The notes under the pieces are model-generated. The model searched no databases and was not told the origin of the DNA. It was given only the letters and a program-made list of their open reading frames with translations. Made by a program: the position numbers and the translations under genes. A stretch of 64,000 nucleotides of DNA from an uncultured Eubacteriales bacterium (GTDB lineage Bacteria > Bacillota > Clostridia > Oscillospirales > CAG-272): contig CAKRQL010000004.1 in assembly GCA_934393265.1 (NCBI GenBank), positions 248,001 through 312,000 of the forward strand. Direction: 5' to 3'. Positions 60,635 through 64,000 of this stretch are shown piece after piece (the stretch's first letter is position 1; every line of letters begins with the position of its first letter).

Positions 60635-62085
60635 TATTTCACCTCAAAATACAGACGCTGCTCTGTCGCCTCGCCGAGGGCGAGTGCGTCATATAGTGTT
60701 TTCTCGGATTCTTCAACTACGGGGTCGATACGCAGACCGTCCTCGGCAGGCTCCGCCTTTTTCTGCTTCTTTGTCTTTGCCTTTTCAAGGGAGATAAGCT
60801 TCGCGGTGCCGGAGAATTCAACCTTTCCGCCGCGGTTTGCAAGCTTACCGCTCACTACCACGGCATCGCCGACGGCGACATTCTCCGCGCCGTCGCCGGT
60901 AAGGTCGTGTATGAACACCGGTTTTTCCGTAAGATTGCCGACGGTTATTGTTGCTCCGTTTTCGTCCGCGGAAGTAACGGTTCCCGAGAGGGTCTTTATA
61001 CCGTCGAGTTCCTCGTTCTTTGAGAACACGAACACCTTATGAGGCTTCAGGTTGAAGGCTACGGTATCTGATGCCGGGTCAACCCTGCAATCTGCGTCGA
61101 CTATTGAGCGGATTGTCGCGGACCTTGCCGCGGGGTTCGTCGAGATTATGCTCACGTCGCGCCCCATTACCTCAATTCCGGAGAGCTTACACTTCATTTT
61201 ACCGTTCTTTGCGGGAATAAAGCCCTCGGGACGGATACCGACATAGACCTCTCTGTCGTCGATGCCCTTGACATCAAGAACAGCCTCACCGTTTATGTAA
61301 AGCTTTTCTTTCTTTACCTCTCCCTCAAAGATATTGATGGGAGGAGTACCGAGGAAGCGGGCGACAAACATGTTGTGCGGGTCGTCATATACGTCCTGCG
61401 GTGCGCCTATCTGCTGGACGACACCGAGCTTCATGACGACTATCATATCGGATATGCTCATCGCCTCTTCCTGGTCGTGGGTGACGAACACGGTGGTTAT
61501 CTTTGTTTCACGCTGTATGCGGCGTATCTCCTCGCGGGTCTGGAGACGGAGGCGCGCGTCGAGGTTGGAAAGCGGCTCGTCAAGCAGGAGGACGCGCGGC
61601 ATTTTGACAAGGGCGCGCGCTATCGCGACTCTCTGCTGCTGTCCGCCGGAAAGCTCGCTCGGCTTACGGTCAAGGAGCTCCTCAATCTGCACGAGCTTCG
61701 CCGCCTCATACGTACGGTCGAGCATTTCTTCCTTTGTCAGCTTATCCGCGCCCTTGAGATTCTGGAGCGGGAACATGATATTCTGCCCGACGGTCATGTG
61801 CGGATAGAGGGCGTAGTTCTGGAAAACGAGACCCACTCCCCTGTTCTCCGGTGAAAGCTCGGTGACGTCGTCGTCTCCGAAGAATATCTTTCCTCCCGTC
61901 GGCTTCTGCAAGCCGCAAATCATGTAAAGCGTCGTAGATTTTCCGCATCCGGAGGGACCGAGAAGCCCTATCAGCTTTCCGTCCGGTATTGTGAAGGTGA
62001 AGTCGTTTACCGCGACTACCTGTCCGCCGCTCTTCTTATTGCGGCTCGGGAAAATCTTTGTCAGATTCTGCAGTTCAACTTTCAT
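60634..62085 (-). CDS. ABC transporter ATPase (MsmX/UgpC-like) with extra OB-like C-terminal domain
   Basis: A 483-residue ATPase; MsmX/MalK proteins are usually about 370. It has Walker A GPSGCGKST (43-51), signature LSGGQQQR (145-152), Walker B VLLLDEP, and H203. The regulatory TOBE region spans about 250-357. Then comes an added module at about 365-435 with TLSGTVTS, EKPVFIHDL and VAVGDAVVVSGKL, which resembles the repeats of the secreted OB lipoprotein in this locus, and a charged 48-residue tail. A dedicated ATPase encoded with its permeases is itself less common in Firmicutes, where MsmX is often shared. First gene of the transporter operon. Confidence 0.88.
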   Translation of the reverse strand: MKVELQNLTKIFPSRNKKSGGQVVAVNDFTFTIPDGKLIGLLGPSGCGKSTTLYMICGLQKPTGGKIFFGDDDVTELSPENRGVGLVFQNYALYPHMTVGQNIMFPLQNLKGADKLTKEEMLDRTYEAAKLVQIEELLDRKPSELSGGQQQRVAIARALVKMPRVLLLDEPLSNLDARLRLQTREEIRRIQRETKITTVFVTHDQEEAMSISDMIVVMKLGVVQQIGAPQDVYDDPHNMFVARFLGTPPINIFEGEVKKEKLYINGEAVLDVKGIDDREVYVGIRPEGFIPAKNGKMKCKLSGIEVMGRDVSIISTNPAARSATIRSIVDADCRVDPASDTVAFNLKPHKVFVFSKNEELDGIKTLSGTVTSADENGATITVGNLTEKPVFIHDLTGDGAENVAVGDAVVVSGKLANRGGKVEFSGTAKLISLEKAKTKKQKKAEPAEDGLRIDPVVEESEKTLYDALALGEATEQRLYFEVK

Positions 62086-62150
62086 GAGAAGCTTTCCTTT
62101 TTATATACTTATTCAGGTTACTTTTTTCATCGGTCGGCGGCTGTCGGTCG

Positions 62151-62933
62151 CTACCCGTTATATCTGTCGGACGCGGTCCTTGCGCGGTCAAGCTCGAGCG
62201 CCTTTATGTAGGCTATAAGTTCGTCCTCGTTCCTGAAAACGCGCTGTGTCGTCATATCCGCCACCGCTGTATAGGATATAAGGTCATGTATCATGGAGTT
62301 GTTCTTAGTTGCGACGATGAGCACGCCCTCAAGCAGTAAAATAAGCCCCAGCACGGCAATGCCCAAGACACCTATACCACCAAAGCAGATCAGTATCAAA
62401 ACAAGCGCGGGGACCATCAGTTCAAGTGTATACTTACCGAGCATTGAACGCACAAAAAGCGCCGCAGTCGTCACCTTTACCCCATTCGGAAAAATGACAC
62501 CGAGGCTGAATATCTTCTTTCCCACTGTCTGCCCGTTACCGAAAAGGAGCGGAACGAGAAACTCAAGGATAAGGACGGATATAAACGAACCTATCGAAAT
62601 TATAAGAAGAGTTGAATTTATGATAGAGGTCCAGCACTTGTTTGCACCGGGGTCCTCCGAGAGTGCCTTTGTCGCCGCGTCGTACTTTTCTTTCAGCTCG
62701 TCGGAAAATTCCTCATACTGCGACTCGGTTATATCATGGAGATTTTCCGGCAGACCGTATTCCTCGGAATACTTCGTATAGTACCCCGTCATCTCGTCGT
62801 AAAGGGCGTCATACCCTGTCATGACGGAAACGAGAGACCCGACACCGACAGAAAGTATCGAGATAAGGATAAAGTCCAAAAGGAACGCCGCAAAGCGTTT
62901 CCACAATCCCGCTTTCTGTAATGTTGCTCCCAT
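62151..62933 (-). CDS. RDD-family membrane protein
   Basis: A 260-residue membrane protein. It begins with the RDD pattern WKRFAAFLLDFILISI (R near 13, D near 20), followed by three further hydrophobic segments and the family motif GQTVGKKIFSLGV. A polar loop of about 75 residues (45-115) separates the first two helices. RDD proteins have been linked to Na+/H+ exchange or remain unassigned. I start at 62933 with GGAG about 9 bases ahead. It has its own promoter and precedes the ABC operon by 65 bases with no clear terminator, so read-through is possible. Confidence 0.8.
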   Translation of the reverse strand: MGATLQKAGLWKRFAAFLLDFILISILSVGVGSLVSVMTGYDALYDEMTGYYTKYSEEYGLPENLHDITESQYEEFSDELKEKYDAATKALSEDPGANKCWTSIINSTLLIISIGSFISVLILEFLVPLLFGNGQTVGKKIFSLGVIFPNGVKVTTAALFVRSMLGKYTLELMVPALVLILICFGGIGVLGIAVLGLILLLEGVLIVATKNNSMIHDLISYTAVADMTTQRVFRNEDELIAYIKALELDRARTASDRYNG

Positions 62934-62985
62934 ACCGCATCTCCGTATCCGAAACTCCGGCGGCAATCAGCCACCCTCGACATAG

Positions 62986-63014
62986 AGTGTAGCACACTTT
63001 CGGTAAAATGTCAA
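62986..63014 (-). promoter_or_regulatory. Sigma-A promoter of the RDD gene
   Basis: Minus strand: -35 TTGACA (63009-63014), 17-bp spacer, -10 TACACT (62986-62991), 53 bases before the start codon. Confidence 0.78.
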
Positions 63015-63122
63015 CCGCTTTTCTACTTATAAAGACTTTTACATAAATTTTACGCGGGTATTGGGCACAAATATAATAAAAATCGACGTGTCGTTTTGGC
63101 AGTATTGCATAAAACGCAAAAA

Positions 63123-63149
63123 GGACCCGGTCGTATTCCGACCGGGTCC
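63123..63149 (-). terminator. Terminator of tRNA-Val
   Basis: A GC-rich 11-bp perfect stem (63123-63133 with 63139-63149), 34 bases past the tRNA 3' end, followed on the minus strand by TTTTTGCGTTTT. Confidence 0.88.
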
Positions 63150-63183
63150 CGGCGCACCGACGGCGCGCGGATATATCATGTCA

Positions 63184-63260
63184 TGGTGGAGACGAGGGGG
63201 CTCGAACCCTTGACCTCTCGGATGTGAACCGAACGCTCTGACCAACTGAGCTACGCCTCC
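63184..63260 (-). tRNA. tRNA-Val (anticodon CAC)
   Basis: A 77-base cloverleaf on the minus strand with encoded CCA. Acceptor GGAGGCG pairs with CGTCTCC. The D-arm is TAGCTCAGTTGGTCAGAGC. The anticodon arm TTCGG-TTCACAT-CCGAG has anticodon CAC, and the T-arm contains GGTTCGAGCCC. It has its own promoter and terminator. Confidence 0.93.
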
Positions 63261-63277
63261 GTGACGCTACATGTGGT

Positions 63278-63306
63278 ATTGTAGCACACTGTGCCGGAAA
63301 AATCAA
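63278..63306 (-). promoter_or_regulatory. Sigma-A promoter of tRNA-Val
   Basis: Minus strand: -35 TTGATT (63301-63306), 17-bp spacer, -10 TACAAT (63278-63283), 17 bases before the tRNA 5' end. Confidence 0.75.
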
Positions 63307-63394
63307 GTGTTAATCCGGATTTTTTTGAGAGCCGGGAAAAAAGAAGGGGGATGTGGCGCGGAGGAAAGCATTTCCCTCTCCCCCGCTCTGCCGT

Positions 63395-64000
63395 TTATCC
63401 GCGCCCGAGGGTACGAAGATATGCTTTGTGCTCCGGGGTGACGCGGCAGCTCTCGAGAGCCTTTCTTATCGCTTTCTTCTGAACCCACGGGTCCGGTAGC
63501 CCACGCTCAAGGTACGGGATTACGGCGTCGTACTGCTTTGCAAGAGCCGTGGCGAAGTACCATGCGCACATCATGCGGACGTAGTACTCCTCCGACGAGA
63601 CGGCGACGACGCGCTCCGCATACTCCGTTCTGAAATCATCTCCGTCAAGAAAATACGACATGAGCATCCCTACCCCGAAGCGGACGGTATACGTATCGCC
63701 GGACGACATATACCGCTCTGCAATCGGGAGAAGCCGTAAATCCCCCTTGCGAAAGGCACGCGGCGAGAGCATATCGCAGGTCGCCCAATTGTCGACATAC
63801 GGCAGAAAAGCCGTCAGACGGGCGACAGAGGCGTCAAAATCTCCGATACGCGATATTATCGCTGAATGAAGATTATCGGCGTCGTAGCTCCCGTGCGGGA
63901 GGGCGTCGAGATATTCCGCTATGTTCTCTCTCGTCGCGAATTCCTTTGCAAGGCTCCGTATCACGGGCATTCTGACACCTATAACGCGCTCCGGCGCAAC
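63395..64000 (-). CDS. AlkD-like DNA alkylation repair protein, 5' end outside the window
   Basis: At least 201 codons; the frame stays open to the right edge, and residues before the first visible ATG read VIGVRMPVIRSLAKEF, the conserved N-terminal helix of AlkD-type HEAT-repeat glycosylases. The true start is therefore beyond 64000. Further family features: PYVDNWATCDMLSP, YTVRFGVGMLMSYFLD, YYVRMMCAWYFATALAKQ and WVQKKAIRKALES, with the tryptophan and aspartate of the active-site region. The family removes alkylated bases such as 7-methylguanine, though many members have no tested activity. Confidence 0.85.
   Translation of the reverse strand, partial: VAPERVIGVRMPVIRSLAKEFATRENIAEYLDALPHGSYDADNLHSAIISRIGDFDASVARLTAFLPYVDNWATCDMLSPRAFRKGDLRLLPIAERYMSSGDTYTVRFGVGMLMSYFLDGDDFRTEYAERVVAVSSEEYYVRMMCAWYFATALAKQYDAVIPYLERGLPDPWVQKKAIRKALESCRVTPEHKAYLRTLGRG

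Noticed and set aside
59696..61042. 448-codon open frame on the plus strand over the ABC genes
   Set aside because: Antisense to a clear permease and ATPase; no motifs and no ribosome site.
63039..63245. 68-codon frame on the minus strand
   Set aside because: It crosses tRNA-Val and its terminator, so it is not a gene.

Overview
The window is a dense stretch of chromosome from an anaerobic, endospore-forming Firmicute, most likely a member of the Clostridia. The evidence is SpoVT, the SpoIIGA/sigma-E pair, WhiA, ClpE-like and MntR/DtxR-type genes, strong AGGAGG ribosome sites, consensus sigma-A promoters with 17-bp spacers, and oxygen-sensitive Hdr/Fe-S chemistry. By eye the base composition is a little over half G+C. 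I see no phage, insertion sequence, CRISPR array or rRNA. Species cannot be named from the sequence.

Positions 1-28,500 lie almost entirely on the minus strand and are housekeeping: spoVT; an amidohydrolase; mnmA; a CpsB-type PHP phosphatase; an orphan solute-binding lipoprotein; dnaG-rpoD; yigZ-hflX; rpmE; spoIIGA-sigE; mrp-clpE-cvpA; dnaE-whiA-murB; and nusB-(TsaD paralogue)-xseA-xseB-tlyA-nadK-argR-recN. Several usual Clostridia neighbours are missing from these strings: rapZ/yvcK, ispA/dxs, spoIVB/spo0A and sigG. From 28,700 come ppa and tRNA-Leu(UAG) on the plus strand. A compositionally different minus-strand pair follows (GH78 alpha-L-rhamnosidase plus a NodB-like protein of unknown function), then a polysaccharide deacetylase and a small PQ-loop-like membrane protein.

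The most notable block is 34,816-46,024, a single minus-strand operon of 11 genes. It encodes an LDH-family enzyme with the malate-dehydrogenase specificity arginine, fumarase (fumC), HdrB, HdrC, HdrA, an MvhD/FlxD protein, two AsrA-like Fe-S proteins, an FAD/NAD(P)H protein (FlxA), and a two-subunit fumarate reductase without membrane anchor. A consensus promoter and a 12/14 match to the Rex (NADH sensor) operator precede it. Together they read as a complete oxaloacetate-malate-fumarate-succinate branch coupled to a soluble, NADH-dependent, probably flavin-bifurcating Flx-Hdr complex.

At 46,139-53,206 there is a ferrous-iron uptake operon (feoA, feoA, feoB, a 59-residue FeoB-associated protein, an HMA protein). 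It diverges from a DtxR-family regulator that is translationally coupled to two tandem NrnA phosphoesterases and SurE. Two identical GTTAGC-N4-GCTAAC palindromes lie in the shared intergenic region.

At 53,309-62,933 is a second candidate system: a carbohydrate-type ABC importer whose ATPase carries an extra C-terminal OB-like domain, followed by a secreted staphylococcal-nuclease-like lipoprotein and a large lipoprotein built from four OB-like repeats. I infer an extracellular nucleic-acid (or nucleotide) degradation, capture and uptake locus. The window ends with an RDD membrane protein, tRNA-Val(CAC) and a 5'-truncated AlkD-like gene running off the right edge.
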